Source of the DNA: Tabrizicola_A aquatica
GTDB taxonomy: Bacteria > Pseudomonadota > Alphaproteobacteria > Rhodobacterales > Rhodobacteraceae
Strand: one strand, 5' to 3'
NCBI GenBank assembly: GCA_965194375.1
Contig: OZ239428.1
DNA length: 64,000 bases
A model generated the notes under the pieces. That model saw only the letters and a list, made by a program, of their open reading frames with translations, was not told the origin of the DNA and searched no databases. Positions 56,272 through 64,000 of the stretch are shown here, one piece after another (position 1 is the first letter of the stretch; each line of letters starts with the position of its first letter). The position numbers and the translations under genes were made by a program.

Positions 56272-58452
56272 TTAGCCAAGGTGGAGACGGGGCGGGCCTT
56301 CGGTCACGGTGCCGATGATGCGGGCTGTTGGCAGGCGCGCGAGGAGCGCGGGCGCGGCGGAGGCCGGGACCGCAGCGAGGAGCCCGCCGCAGGTTTGCGG
56401 GTCGAACATCAGGGCGGCGCGGGGGCTGGTTTGGTCGCCCGTGATCCGCCCAAGGCAGGCCGCACGGTTCTGCGGGGCGAGGCTCGAGGCTTCGCCAGCT
56501 TCTGCCAGCGCCTCGGCCGCGGGGAGGAGCGGCAGATCGGCGAGGCGGATGGTGGCGCCTGCGTTGGAGGCCTCGCAGATCTCGAGAAGATGCCCGGCTA
56601 GGCCAAAGCCTGTGACGTCCGTCATGGCATGGGCGATGGGGGCCAGCGCCGATGCGGCTGGGGCCAGGCTTTCGCCCATCATGGCAAGGCAGGTGGCCAC
56701 CGCCTCGCCCAAGATCACCCCCGGCAGGCGGGTCAGGGCCATCTCGGCGGCCATGATCGTGCCGCTGCCCAAGGCTTTGGTCAGGATCAGCACATCGCCC
56801 GGCTGCGCACCTGCCTTGGTGATCGGGCGGTCGGCGAGGCCGGTGACCGTAAAGCCGATGGTGAGTTCGGCCCCGGTCGAGGAATGGCCGCCGACGACAT
56901 CGGCCCCGGCTTGGGCAAAGACCTTTGCCGCCTCCTCCATGATCTCGGCCAGCGTACGTGCGCCCAAGGGTTCGGACAGGCGGGGCAGGATGACTTGGGC
57001 GAGTGCGGCCTGCGGCTTTGCGCCCATGGCAAAGATGTCGCCCAGCGCGTGATTGGCCGCGATGCGGGCCATGAGGCGGGGATCGTCGGTCGAGGCGCGC
57101 AGATGATCGGTGGTGATGACCTGCACGCCCGTGGCCGCCTTAAGGATCGCCGCATCATCGCCGCGGCCGGACAGCACATCGGGCCGTGTGGGCGCGGGCA
57201 GCGTGGCGAGGGCCGAGGCCAGTCCTGCCGCCCCGAGTTTCGCGCCGCAGCCGCCGCAGAGCGGCTTTGGCCCCATCGCCTCCATGAGACCCTCCACGCG
57301 GGGTGTGGGTGGCAGGGGTTGTGCCATCGCCGCGCCTTCGGTGAGCATCGCCATGAAATTGCGGTCGATGCGGTCTTTGATCCGCCAGAGCCACGCCCCG
57401 CCGAAGCGCAGGCCGAACTTGTCGGCCACCGCACCGCGCCCGCCGGTCGACACAAGTTTGAGATAATCGCGTTGGGGGTGGTAGGGCTTCATCGCCCCGC
57501 CGGTCAGGGCTGCGCGCAGGTTGTGGTGCAGGATTGGCGCTTCGCGCACCGCAAAGACCCCCGCCTTGGGGCGCGGCGCATGGGAGAGATACGCGCAATC
57601 GCCCGCGGCAAAGATGAGGGGGTCGGAGCTTTGCAAGGTGGGTCCAACGGTGACAAAGCCCTGGCTCAGCGCAAGCCCGGTGTCGGCCAGCCAGCCTTGT
57701 GGCCGGGTTCCGGCGACCGAGAGGGTGAAATCGCTGGCCAGCACCTCACCGGTGGTGAGCCGCACGGATTGGGCTGCAATCTCGGCCACTTCGGCCCCGG
57801 TGATCAGGCGGATCCCGGCGCGGGCGGCGTGGGCAAGGAGACTGTCGCGCGCGCCGCGGCCGATGTTCGGCAAGACGGCGGCGCTGCGTTCGATGACGGT
57901 GATCGTGGGGCTTCGGCCAAGCCCTGCCAGCCGGTGGTGGGAGGCAAGCGCCAGTTCCATGCCCGCGACCCCGCCGCCGATGATCGTCAGGCGGGGCGCA
58001 GGCAGGGCCCGGGTCACGAAGGCCTCCCACGCCTCGGCATAGCGGCCCAGGGGCTTGGCGGCCACCGCATGATCGCTGTAGCCCGGAATGTCGGGCAGGT
58101 CGGACGCGATGCCGACATCCAGCGACAGAAGGTCATAGGCAATGGGGGGCCGGTCGGCCAGATGCACAAGGCGGCGGTCGCGGTCGATGCCGGTGGCGCG
58201 GTCCAAGATCGCGCGCGCGCCGGATTGGCGGGCAAGGCGCAGAAGGTCGATCATAATCTCGTCGCGGCGGTAATGCCCGGCGATCAGGCCAGGCAGCATG
58301 CCGGTGTAGGGCGCGGCGGGGCCGGGATTGATGACCGTCAGACGCACCCCCGGCAAAGGGGCCATCGCAAAGGCGCGCAAGACCAGCGCATGGGCATGAC
58401 CGCCGCCCACAAAGACCAGATCCTTGACCGCCGGATATGCCATGGCTTGCAT
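56272..58452 (-). CDS. selD: Selenide, water dikinase fused to NADH-dehydrogenase-like flavoprotein
   Basis: 726 residues. The first 370 are a pyridine-nucleotide disulfide-oxidoreductase of the NDH-2/Ndh type: VFVGGGHAHAL (FAD site), IIGGGVAGMELALA (about 157-170) and FAAGDCAYL (281-289). SelD starts at about 395 with CGGCGAKLG; Cys402 and Lys405 align with the catalytic pair of E. coli SelD. GRGDDAAI, DHLRA and DVVGGHSSTGAELTIGFTVTG follow. It makes selenophosphate from selenide and ATP; the flavoprotein part may reduce selenium. The ATG at 58452 follows AAAGGGG. Such fusions are known in diverse bacteria and protists. Confidence 0.93.
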   Translation of the reverse strand: MQAMAYPAVKDLVFVGGGHAHALVLRAFAMAPLPGVRLTVINPGPAAPYTGMLPGLIAGHYRRDEIMIDLLRLARQSGARAILDRATGIDRDRRLVHLADRPPIAYDLLSLDVGIASDLPDIPGYSDHAVAAKPLGRYAEAWEAFVTRALPAPRLTIIGGGVAGMELALASHHRLAGLGRSPTITVIERSAAVLPNIGRGARDSLLAHAARAGIRLITGAEVAEIAAQSVRLTTGEVLASDFTLSVAGTRPQGWLADTGLALSQGFVTVGPTLQSSDPLIFAAGDCAYLSHAPRPKAGVFAVREAPILHHNLRAALTGGAMKPYHPQRDYLKLVSTGGRGAVADKFGLRFGGAWLWRIKDRIDRNFMAMLTEGAAMAQPLPPTPRVEGLMEAMGPKPLCGGCGAKLGAAGLASALATLPAPTRPDVLSGRGDDAAILKAATGVQVITTDHLRASTDDPRLMARIAANHALGDIFAMGAKPQAALAQVILPRLSEPLGARTLAEIMEEAAKVFAQAGADVVGGHSSTGAELTIGFTVTGLADRPITKAGAQPGDVLILTKALGSGTIMAAEMALTRLPGVILGEAVATCLAMMGESLAPAASALAPIAHAMTDVTGFGLAGHLLEICEASNAGATIRLADLPLLPAAEALAEAGEASSLAPQNRAACLGRITGDQTSPRAALMFDPQTCGGLLAAVPASAAPALLARLPTARIIGTVTEGPPRLHLG

Positions 58453-58569
58453 CGTCGCCCCTTTCGCTGGCCGCCTTCCTAACGCCCGGTGCCCGGCTTG
58501 AACAGGGCGCGCGCCGACACGACCGCGTGACAGATTGCCGGGCTGGCGGGCTTGCGCTAGCTTTGTCCC

Positions 58570-60021
58570 ATGAGCCAACGCCAGCGCATTGTCATCGCCC
58601 AACAGCAGCGGCTGGCGCTGAACACCAGCCTGCACAGCGCGATCCGGCTGTTGCGCAGTGATACGGCGGGGCTGACGCGCTATCTGGAAGAACAGGCGGC
58701 CGAGAACCCGCATCTGCGGCTGTCTGCGCCCGAACTGCCCGCGCCGGGCGATTGGCTGCCGCGTTGGACGGGGGTTTTGGGCCCGGTCCAGCACGGCCGG
58801 GGCGGAGCGGCCGAGCCTGCCGCCGCCCAGCCCAGCCTGATGGCCCATGTCGTGGCCGCAATCCGCACCCTTGACCTCACGCGGCCCGCGCAGCGCATCG
58901 CGCTGGCGCTGGTGGAGGCGTTGGAGCCTTCGGGCTGGCTGGGGCGGGCACCGGAGGCTGTGGCCAAGGATCTGGGCCTGCCGCCCGACGAGGTGGCGGC
59001 GGTGCTGCAGCGGTTGCAGGGGGTGGAGCCTGCGGGGCTGTTTGCCCGCAATCTGGCCGAGTGTCTGGCGCTGCAGGCGCGTGATATGGGGCGGCTGGAC
59101 CCTGAGATGCAGGTGATCTTGGCCCATCTGGACCTGTTGGCCGAGGGGCAGACTGCGCGTCTGGCGCGGCTCTGCGGTTGTGACGAAGCGGGGGTGCTGG
59201 CACGCTTTCGGCTGATCCGTACGATGAACCCCAAGCCCGGCACGTTGTTTTCGGGTGCGGCCCCCGCGCTTGGCCGGGAGCCAGATCTTCTGGCCCGGCC
59301 CGATGCGCAGGGGCGCTGGTCCTTGGCGCTGAACCGATCAGCCCTGCCCTCGCTGAGCCTTGAGCCGCGTCCCGAGCGCGACAGCACGCCTGAGGCCGCA
59401 GGGCAGCGCAGTGCGGCCAAGGCGCTGTGCAATATGCTGCAGGCGCGCAATGAGACGCTCTTGCGCGTGGGGCAAGAGATCGCCCTTCGGCAAAAGGCGG
59501 CGCTGGTGGACGGTCCGGGCGCGCTGGTGCCGATGACGATGGCGGATTTGGCCGAGGTCTTGGGTCTGCATGTCAGCACCATCAGCCGGGTGGTGGCCGG
59601 GGCCAGCATGGACAGCCCCTTTGGTGTCTGGTGGCTGCGCCAAATGTTTTCGGGCGCGCGCGGGCCGGGGCGTGCGGCGCGGCGGGGCATTGAGCGAGGC
59701 CACGACGCCGACACCTCAGCGCCGACCGAGGGCACGGGCCCTGTCCTGTCGGCCGCCGCGCTGCGTCATCGGCTGGGGCGAATCGTTGCGGCTGAACCGG
59801 ACGGCGCGCCCTTGTCGGACGCCGCTTTGGCGGATCGGTTGGCCGAGGAGACAGGCGTGCGGCTGGCGCGGCGCACCGTGGCGCAGTACCGCGAGGCCGA
59901 GAAAATCCCCCCTGCGCACCGCCGCAAACGCCTTGGCCTTGGGGCAAGAGGCGGGGATGGCGCGGGCAGACCGCGTCGACGGCGCTTGCAGGCAGATCCC
60001 CCACCGCAGGCGCACGACTAG
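58570..60021 (+). CDS. rpoN: RNA polymerase sigma-54 factor, divergent
   Basis: 483 residues of the RpoN family. Region I is short (IAQQQRLALNTSLHSAIRLLRSD, then YLEEQAAENPHL), a core-binding region follows, and the HTH is MTMADLAEVLGLHVSTISRVVAG. The RpoN box reads ARRTVAQYRE (433-442), with Gln where nearly all sigma-54 proteins have Lys. The segment after the HTH (SMDSPFGVWWLRQMFSG) also departs from the usual TPRGxxxLKxFF. After the box lies an Arg-rich tail. It is divergent from selD. Rhodobacter species carry several specialised rpoN paralogues; this could be one, with altered promoter preference. Confidence 0.9.
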   Translation: MSQRQRIVIAQQQRLALNTSLHSAIRLLRSDTAGLTRYLEEQAAENPHLRLSAPELPAPGDWLPRWTGVLGPVQHGRGGAAEPAAAQPSLMAHVVAAIRTLDLTRPAQRIALALVEALEPSGWLGRAPEAVAKDLGLPPDEVAAVLQRLQGVEPAGLFARNLAECLALQARDMGRLDPEMQVILAHLDLLAEGQTARLARLCGCDEAGVLARFRLIRTMNPKPGTLFSGAAPALGREPDLLARPDAQGRWSLALNRSALPSLSLEPRPERDSTPEAAGQRSAAKALCNMLQARNETLLRVGQEIALRQKAALVDGPGALVPMTMADLAEVLGLHVSTISRVVAGASMDSPFGVWWLRQMFSGARGPGRAARRGIERGHDADTSAPTEGTGPVLSAAALRHRLGRIVAAEPDGAPLSDAALADRLAEETGVRLARRTVAQYREAEKIPPAHRRKRLGLGARGGDGAGRPRRRRLQADPPPQAHD

Positions 60022-60122
60022 CGCTTGACGTCTCCGGGGATTCCCCCTAAACGCCCTTCATCGAATTCGGTTTCCGCCCCTTTCGGGTGGGCCCTCCTGT
60101 TTTGACACGAAGGATCACGACA

Positions 60123-60410
60123 ATGTCGCGCGTCTGCGAACTCTCCGGCAAAGGCCCGATGTCTGGCAACTCTGTCAGCCACGCCAACAACAAAACCCGT
60201 CGTCGGTTTCTTCCGAACCTGAACGATGTCACGCTGATTTCTGACGTGCTCGGCCAGTCGTTCAAGCTGCGCGTGTCGGCTGCGGCGCTGCGCACCGTTG
60301 ACCATCGCGGTGGTCTGGACGCGTTCTTGGCCAAGGCCAAGGACGACGAGCTGTCGGTCAATGCGCTGAAGATCAAGCGCGAAATCGCCAAGGTTCAGGC
60401 CGCCGCCTAA
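60123..60410 (+). CDS. rpmB: 50S ribosomal protein L28
   Basis: A 95-residue L28 of alphaproteobacterial length. It starts MSRVCELSGKGPMSGNSVSHANNKTRRRFLPNL, the family signature, and continues with the beta-sheet ending LRVSAAALRTVDHRGGLDAFL. L28 sits near the tRNA exit site of the 50S subunit. The gene is a single unit with its own terminator at 60433. Confidence 0.97.
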   Translation: MSRVCELSGKGPMSGNSVSHANNKTRRRFLPNLNDVTLISDVLGQSFKLRVSAAALRTVDHRGGLDAFLAKAKDDELSVNALKIKREIAKVQAAA

Positions 60411-60432
60411 TCTTTCGCGTCGGTTCCAATTG

Positions 60433-60465
60433 AAGGCCCCGCCTGTGCGTCAGGCGGGGCCTTTT
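60433..60465 (+). terminator. Intrinsic terminator of rpmB
   Basis: AAGGCCCCGCCTG and CAGGCGGGGCCTT form a 13-bp stem with a TGCGT loop, followed by TT, 22 bp past the stop. Confidence 0.9.
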
Positions 60466-60633
60466 GGCTTTGCCGCATGGGGCGTTGCACGGCGGATGGT
60501 CGGGATGTCGCCTTTGCGGTCAATCTGTCACCTTTTGCCGCCTGTGATGCTGTGCGACAGTTCGATATTCCTTGGTCGCAGCCTTGGCTTGGCCTTGGGC
60601 TTGCGCCCCCCTCTTTGTCAGACAGGTATCCCG

Positions 60634-61131
60634 ATGACCCGCATTCAGACCGCCCTTGCCCTTGTGGCCGCGCTTTTGGCCTTTCCCGCCTTTGCCGGGG
60701 ACACGCTGATGATCCAAGACCCCTATGCCCGCAGCATGGGCAGCATCGGTGGTTCGGGGGCGGTGTTTTTCACGGTGATGAACCACGGAGCCGAGGAGGA
60801 CCGGCTGATCGACGTGCGTTCGGACGTGGCCGAGAAGGTGGAGTTGCACACCCATAAAGAGGACGGCAATGGCGTGATGCAGATGATGCATGTGCCGGAG
60901 GGCTTTGCCATCCCTGCGGGCGGCGAACATGCGCTGGCGCGGGGCGGCGATCATGTGATGCTGATGGGCCTGACGCGCGAGGTCGCGGATGGTGATGTGA
61001 TCAACCTGACGCTGGTCTTTGAAAAGGCGGGCGAAATCGCCGTTGAGGCCCCGGTCGACAATGCCCGCAAGGCAGAGATGGACCATTCCGGCCACCAAAT
61101 GCAGCACGGCCAGACCGACGACGGAAACTGA
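60634..61131 (+). CDS. Copper chaperone PCu(A)C family protein
   Basis: 165 residues with a signal peptide (IQTALALVAALLAFPAFA). The PCu(A)C copper site is visible: His in ELHTHKEDGNGVMQMM, the Met of MMHVPEGFAIP, and His/Met in GGDHVMLMGL, close to the H-M-x10-M-x21-H-x-M pattern. A His/Met-rich tail (MDHSGHQMQHGQ) may bind extra copper. These periplasmic proteins deliver Cu(I) to cytochrome oxidase CuA. No oxidase genes are adjacent. The upstream 220 bp holds the rpmB terminator and presumably its own promoter. Confidence 0.92.
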   Translation: MTRIQTALALVAALLAFPAFAGDTLMIQDPYARSMGSIGGSGAVFFTVMNHGAEEDRLIDVRSDVAEKVELHTHKEDGNGVMQMMHVPEGFAIPAGGEHALARGGDHVMLMGLTREVADGDVINLTLVFEKAGEIAVEAPVDNARKAEMDHSGHQMQHGQTDDGN

Positions 61132-61203
61132 TGTTTCGCGCAAAGCGGGCGGCCTTTGGTCGCCCCCTTTACGCTGAGCGCCACGCATCCTAGGCTGGCG
61201 CAC

Positions 61204-61884
61204 ATGACCAAAGCACCCGCACCCAAAGCCCCAACAGACCGCACCCGACTGCGCCGGATGCACGAAAAGGCGGCCTATGACAGGGCCACGATCGACGCCA
61301 TTTTGGACGCGATGCCGCTGGCCCATGTGGGCTATGTGATGAACGGCGCGCCGGTGGTGATCCCCACCCTGCAATGGCGCGAGGGGGATCGGGTTTACTG
61401 GCATGGCTCGGCCGCGTCGCGGTCTTTGAAGACTGGCAAGGGGATGCAGGTCTGCCTCACCGTTACCCTGACCGATGCCATGGTCCTTGCGCGGTCGGCG
61501 CTTGAACATTCGGTGAATTCGCGGTCAGTCATGGTGTTTGGCACGGCGGAATGGGTCACCGACCCCGTGGCCAAGGCCGCGCATTTTCGCACGATGGTGG
61601 AGCAACTGTTCCCGGGTCGCTGGGACGGCCTGCGCCCGATGACAGAGCAAGAGCTGAAGTCAACCGGGCTGTTGTCGCTGCCCTTGTCCGAGGCGTCGGC
61701 CAAGATCTCAGCCGCCGAACCGGGCGGCACGGATCCTGATGAGGACAAGGGCTGGCCTGTCTGGGCCGGTCTTTTGCCGATGTCTTATGCCATGGGGGCC
61801 CCCCTGCCCGCGCCAGACCTGCCTGCGGGCGTGGACCTGCCCGCACATGCGGCGAGCTACCGCTTTGGCGAGAAGGCGGAATGA
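61204..61884 (+). CDS. Pyridoxamine 5'-phosphate oxidase family flavin-binding protein
   Basis: A 226-residue split-barrel protein of the Pyridox_ox_2 type. Typical segments are RTRLRRMHEKAAYDRATIDAIL near the N-terminus, HVGYVMNGAPVVIPTLQWREGDRVYWHGSAASRSL (FMN-binding region), and VFGTAEWV. Members bind FMN or haem; the reaction is unknown. The ATG at 61204 follows the family pattern. Its TGA overlaps the ATG of the phosphatase gene by 4 bases, so the two are coupled. Confidence 0.88.
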   Translation: MTKAPAPKAPTDRTRLRRMHEKAAYDRATIDAILDAMPLAHVGYVMNGAPVVIPTLQWREGDRVYWHGSAASRSLKTGKGMQVCLTVTLTDAMVLARSALEHSVNSRSVMVFGTAEWVTDPVAKAAHFRTMVEQLFPGRWDGLRPMTEQELKSTGLLSLPLSEASAKISAAEPGGTDPDEDKGWPVWAGLLPMSYAMGAPLPAPDLPAGVDLPAHAASYRFGEKAE

Positions 61885-62342
61885 CCCGGCTCTTGTTCGT
61901 CTGCCTTGGCAATATCTGCCGCTCGCCCACCGCCGAGGCGGTCTTTGCCCAGCGCGCGCGGGTGGCCGGGCTGCGGGTGCAGGTGGACAGTTGCGGCACG
62001 AGTGGCTGGCATCAGGGCGAGCCGCCCTACCCGCCCGCCATCGCCGCCGCGGCCAAGCGTGGCTATGATCTGTCCGCCCTGCGCGCGCGCCAGATCAGCC
62101 CCGCGGATTTCACCGACTTCAGCCATATTCTGGTGATGGATCGGCGCAATCTGGCAGATGTGCAGGCGCTTTGTCCCAAGGGCGGCACCGCGTCACAACT
62201 CTTCATGGATTATGCCCCCGCCTTTGGCGACGAGGTGCCCGACCCGTGGTACACGGGTGAGTTCGACACTGTTCTTGAGATGATTGAGGCCGCGAGCGAC
62301 GGGTTGATCGCGGCGCTTCTATCGTTACGGGGACGTGCCTAG
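61881..62342 (+). CDS. Low-molecular-weight protein-tyrosine phosphatase
   Basis: 153 residues. The P-loop CLGNICRS (Cys8, Arg14) is the CX5R signature, and the general acid Asp lies in VPDPWYTGEFD near residue 120. DYAPAFG before it is typical of the class. It dephosphorylates phosphotyrosine; in bacteria targets are often tyrosine kinases of polysaccharide export, none of which are nearby. It overlaps the flavin-binding gene by 4 bases and, at its 3' end, the convergent small secreted-protein gene by 18 bases. Confidence 0.94.
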   Translation: MTRLLFVCLGNICRSPTAEAVFAQRARVAGLRVQVDSCGTSGWHQGEPPYPPAIAAAAKRGYDLSALRARQISPADFTDFSHILVMDRRNLADVQALCPKGGTASQLFMDYAPAFGDEVPDPWYTGEFDTVLEMIEAASDGLIAALLSLRGRA

Positions 62343-62687
62343 ATCTTCGGGGGCCGGCGCGCCGCACAGGGTTTCGGCTTGCGCGCCAAAGGCCTTGTAG
62401 CGGTCCCAAAAGGCATCATCGCCTTTGGATTTAGACATCCAGACCCTATGGGCCTTTTCGGGGTTCTTGAAAAAGCCCGCCGCCCGGCGCTGGTCGCGGT
62501 TTGACAAGGTGCTGTCGGCGGCCTGCTGGATGCAATTACACACGGAGCGGTTGGCGGCATCGCGGTCAGACTTGTTGCAGGCGCGCTCAATCGGGCCGGC
62601 CAGCGCGGCACTGGCCATCAAGCTCGCGATCACAAGGATGCTGCAATGCAAAGCCAGCCGTCGGGCGGGCAAGGTTAGGTGCGTCAT
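62325..62687 (-). CDS. Small exported hypothetical protein
   Basis: 120 residues. A signal peptide (RRLALHCSILVIASLMASAALA) is followed by a compact domain with CNKSDRDAANRSVCNCIQQAADSTLSNRDQRRAAGFFKNPEKA and a final Cys, giving four cysteines that could form two disulfides in the periplasm. I recall similar proteins in Rhodobacterales genomes but know no function. It is convergent with the phosphatase gene and overlaps its end by 18 bp. The ribosome site (GAGA) is weak. Confidence 0.78.
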   Translation of the reverse strand: MTHLTLPARRLALHCSILVIASLMASAALAGPIERACNKSDRDAANRSVCNCIQQAADSTLSNRDQRRAAGFFKNPEKAHRVWMSKSKGDDAFWDRYKAFGAQAETLCGAPAPEDLGTSP

Positions 62688-62823
62688 ATGTCTGTCTCGG
62701 GCTGCCCACATGGCGGGCATCAGCCCCCTGCGGATCATGTTCTGGAGCGCAATATGGCGGCATTGGCGGGATTTTTCAATGGCTGCAGACCGGCTGCGAC
62801 CGAAAGACTCAAGACCCAATGAC

Positions 62824-63986
62824 TTAAGGCGTTGGCAGTCCGGCGGCGATGGCGCGGAGCATGGCGATGTTGCCATCATCGACCCCCGGCTCTTCAAAGC
62901 CCCGATCGGCAGAGTTCACCGCGATCACCACACCAAGACCGGGGTTGATATAGATGTATTGGCCGTAAATCCCCTGCGCCATGACCTCGCCCGGGGTGGC
63001 ATTGTCAGGGATCCACCACTGAAAGCCGTAGTCTGAGCCATCCTTGGCCTGCGGGCTGGTCATGGCCAGAACCCAAGCCTCGGGCACCACCTTAACCCCT
63101 TGCCACTCGCCGCCTTGCAGCACCATCTGGCCAAAGCGCGCATAGTCGCGCGTTTGCATGTTCATGCCGCCCAAGACGAAAGACACGCCCTCACCATCTG
63201 TCAGGTAATAGGGCGCGGTCTCAAACCCCATCGGCGCCAGAATGCGGGTTTCGAGAAGTTCGGGAATGTCCTTGCCGGTCGCGCCCCGGATCACCATGCC
63301 CAAAACATGGGTGTCGATCGAGACATAGTGGAACCGCGCGCCGGGCTCCGCGTCACGGGTTTTCAGCCCTGCCGCAAAGCCGTCCATCGACCCACCGAGT
63401 GCAAGAACGCGGCCCATCTTATTGATGTCGCTGTTGAAATCGAGATAATCCTCATTGAAGGCCACGCCCGAGGACATGGTGAGCACATCGCGGATCGTGG
63501 CCCCGTCATAGGCCGAGCCTTTCAAAAGCGGCGCGTATTGCACCACCTGATCATCCAGACTGCCAATCGCGCCCTCAGCCTCGATCACCCCGAAAAGGGC
63601 TGACAGAAAGCTTTTCGCCACCGACCATGAGATGCGCAGATCCTCGGGTTTGGTGCCAGATGATAGCTTTCATGCACCATTTGTCCGGTTTTCAGCACGA
63701 CCATCGCAGTTACCGAGCGGTCTTTGATCCACGCTTGCACCTCGGGCGCAAGGGTCGCCTCTGGCCCTTTGGGCAGGGGCGAAACCGGCCCTTCGCCGCG
63801 CGACAGGGGGCGGGTGAGGAACAGCTGATCCATGTGGCTGAAGTTCTGTACGATGGTATCGGCCTCAAACAGGCTGTTCACCGCCAAAAGCCGCCCAATC
63901 TCTTCGCGCTTCCACAGGGCGGCGGCGGCAAGGATCAAGGCCAGAACGGCAAGCGCTTGCAACAGGCGGCGCAGAAGGCGGGGCAT
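62824..63986 (-). pseudogene. Serine hydrolase (beta-lactamase class C-like), frameshifted
   Basis: Two overlapping frames make one gene. The first (from ATG 63986) encodes a membrane anchor (LLQALAVLALILAAAALW) and the N-terminal part up to MVVLKTGQMVHESYHL. The second continues with ISWSVAKSFLSALFGV, where SVAK is the catalytic SxxK, and the rest of the family (FHYVSIDTHVLGMVI, GFQWWIPD, YGQYIYINP). The switch point is near 63656-63658, where CTGGCACC would read CTGGGCACC in an intact gene: one G is missing. As it stands, translation ends before the active site. It may be a true pseudogene or a sequencing error; the rest is undamaged. Confidence 0.85.
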
Positions 63987-64000
63987 GGCGGTTCCTTTCG

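Noticed and set aside
55086..58452. Selenocysteine decoding locus
   Set aside because: Only mnmH and selD are present; no selA, selB or tRNA-Sec is seen and SelD itself uses Cys, not Sec.

Overview
The window is a 64 kb stretch of chromosome from a GC-rich alphaproteobacterium, most likely a member of the Rhodobacterales (Rhodobacter/Paracoccus relatives). Pointers to this are the F1-only atpHAGDC operon (F0 genes elsewhere), the bifunctional ATP sulfurylase/APS kinase, DUF1150 paired with Hsp20, a CIRCE-controlled groESL, DUF2125, TIGR01459, extensin-like and H-type lectin proteins, and a SelD fused to an NADH-dehydrogenase-like domain. About 70 protein genes are densely packed on both strands, often with ATGA start/stop overlaps. 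I see no rRNA, tRNA, CRISPR array, transposase or prophage gene.

Layout. 1-4.4 kb: end of lgt, a MidA-type methyltransferase, pgeF, a 49-residue protein, then a divergent lrp/trxB pair. 4.5-9.6 kb: a MarR-type helix-turn-helix reading frame that runs without a stop into sat/cysC, a heat-shock pair (hsp20, DUF1150), a YdcH protein and purEK. 9.6-12.9 kb: small enzymes (lipase-like hydrolase, Nudix, Gre factor, two GNATs, iron-permease-like). 12.9-15 kb: groESL with promoter and CIRCE. 15-26.3 kb: TraB/GumN, a metallo-beta-lactamase, a DMT exporter, Mn pyrophosphatase, rhodanese, HAD hydrolase, MaoC, ribF, YcgN, threonine aldolase, hydrolase, isomerase and prs. 26.7-32 kb: H-type lectin and the atp operon. 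32.6-34.5 kb: a large RTX-like protein. 34.5-40 kb: DUF3429, methyltransferase, gloB, clpA, M23 peptidase. 40-43.4 kb: a MotA/ExbB plus OmpA pair and gamma-glutamylcyclotransferase. 43.5-50.3 kb: DUF2125, extensin-like protein, tyrosine/histidine genes, UPF0114 with homospermidine synthase, rpsD. 50.5-56 kb: Hint-domain protein, LpxR, idi, rpe, gph, mnmH. 56-64 kb: selD fusion, a divergent sigma-54, rpmB, PCu(A)C, a flavin-binding protein, a phosphatase, a small secreted protein and a frameshifted serine hydrolase.

Most of the content is housekeeping: protein folding (groESL, hsp20, clpA), ATP synthesis, purine/PRPP supply (purEK, prs), sulfate activation, tRNA selenation (mnmH with selD) and envelope work (lgt, pgeF, M23, extensin-like, LpxR, ExbB/OmpA). 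Three regulatory inputs can be read directly: CIRCE upstream of groES, an RpoH-like promoter upstream of hsp20, and palindromes beside lrp and beside the MarR-like frame.

The less ordinary observations are: (1) an RTX-like protein built from two copies of a module in which a repeat of exactly 17 residues, not the canonical 9/18, is reiterated nine or more times; (2) two copies of a roughly 170-200 bp intergenic element with inverted-repeat arms, one carrying an extra nested palindrome; (3) a 22-nt intergenic motif present at least four times; (4) in-frame continuity of a MarR-like regulator with sat/cysC; (5) a sigma-54 with a divergent DNA-binding region; and (6) a one-base deletion just before the catalytic SxxK of a serine hydrolase.
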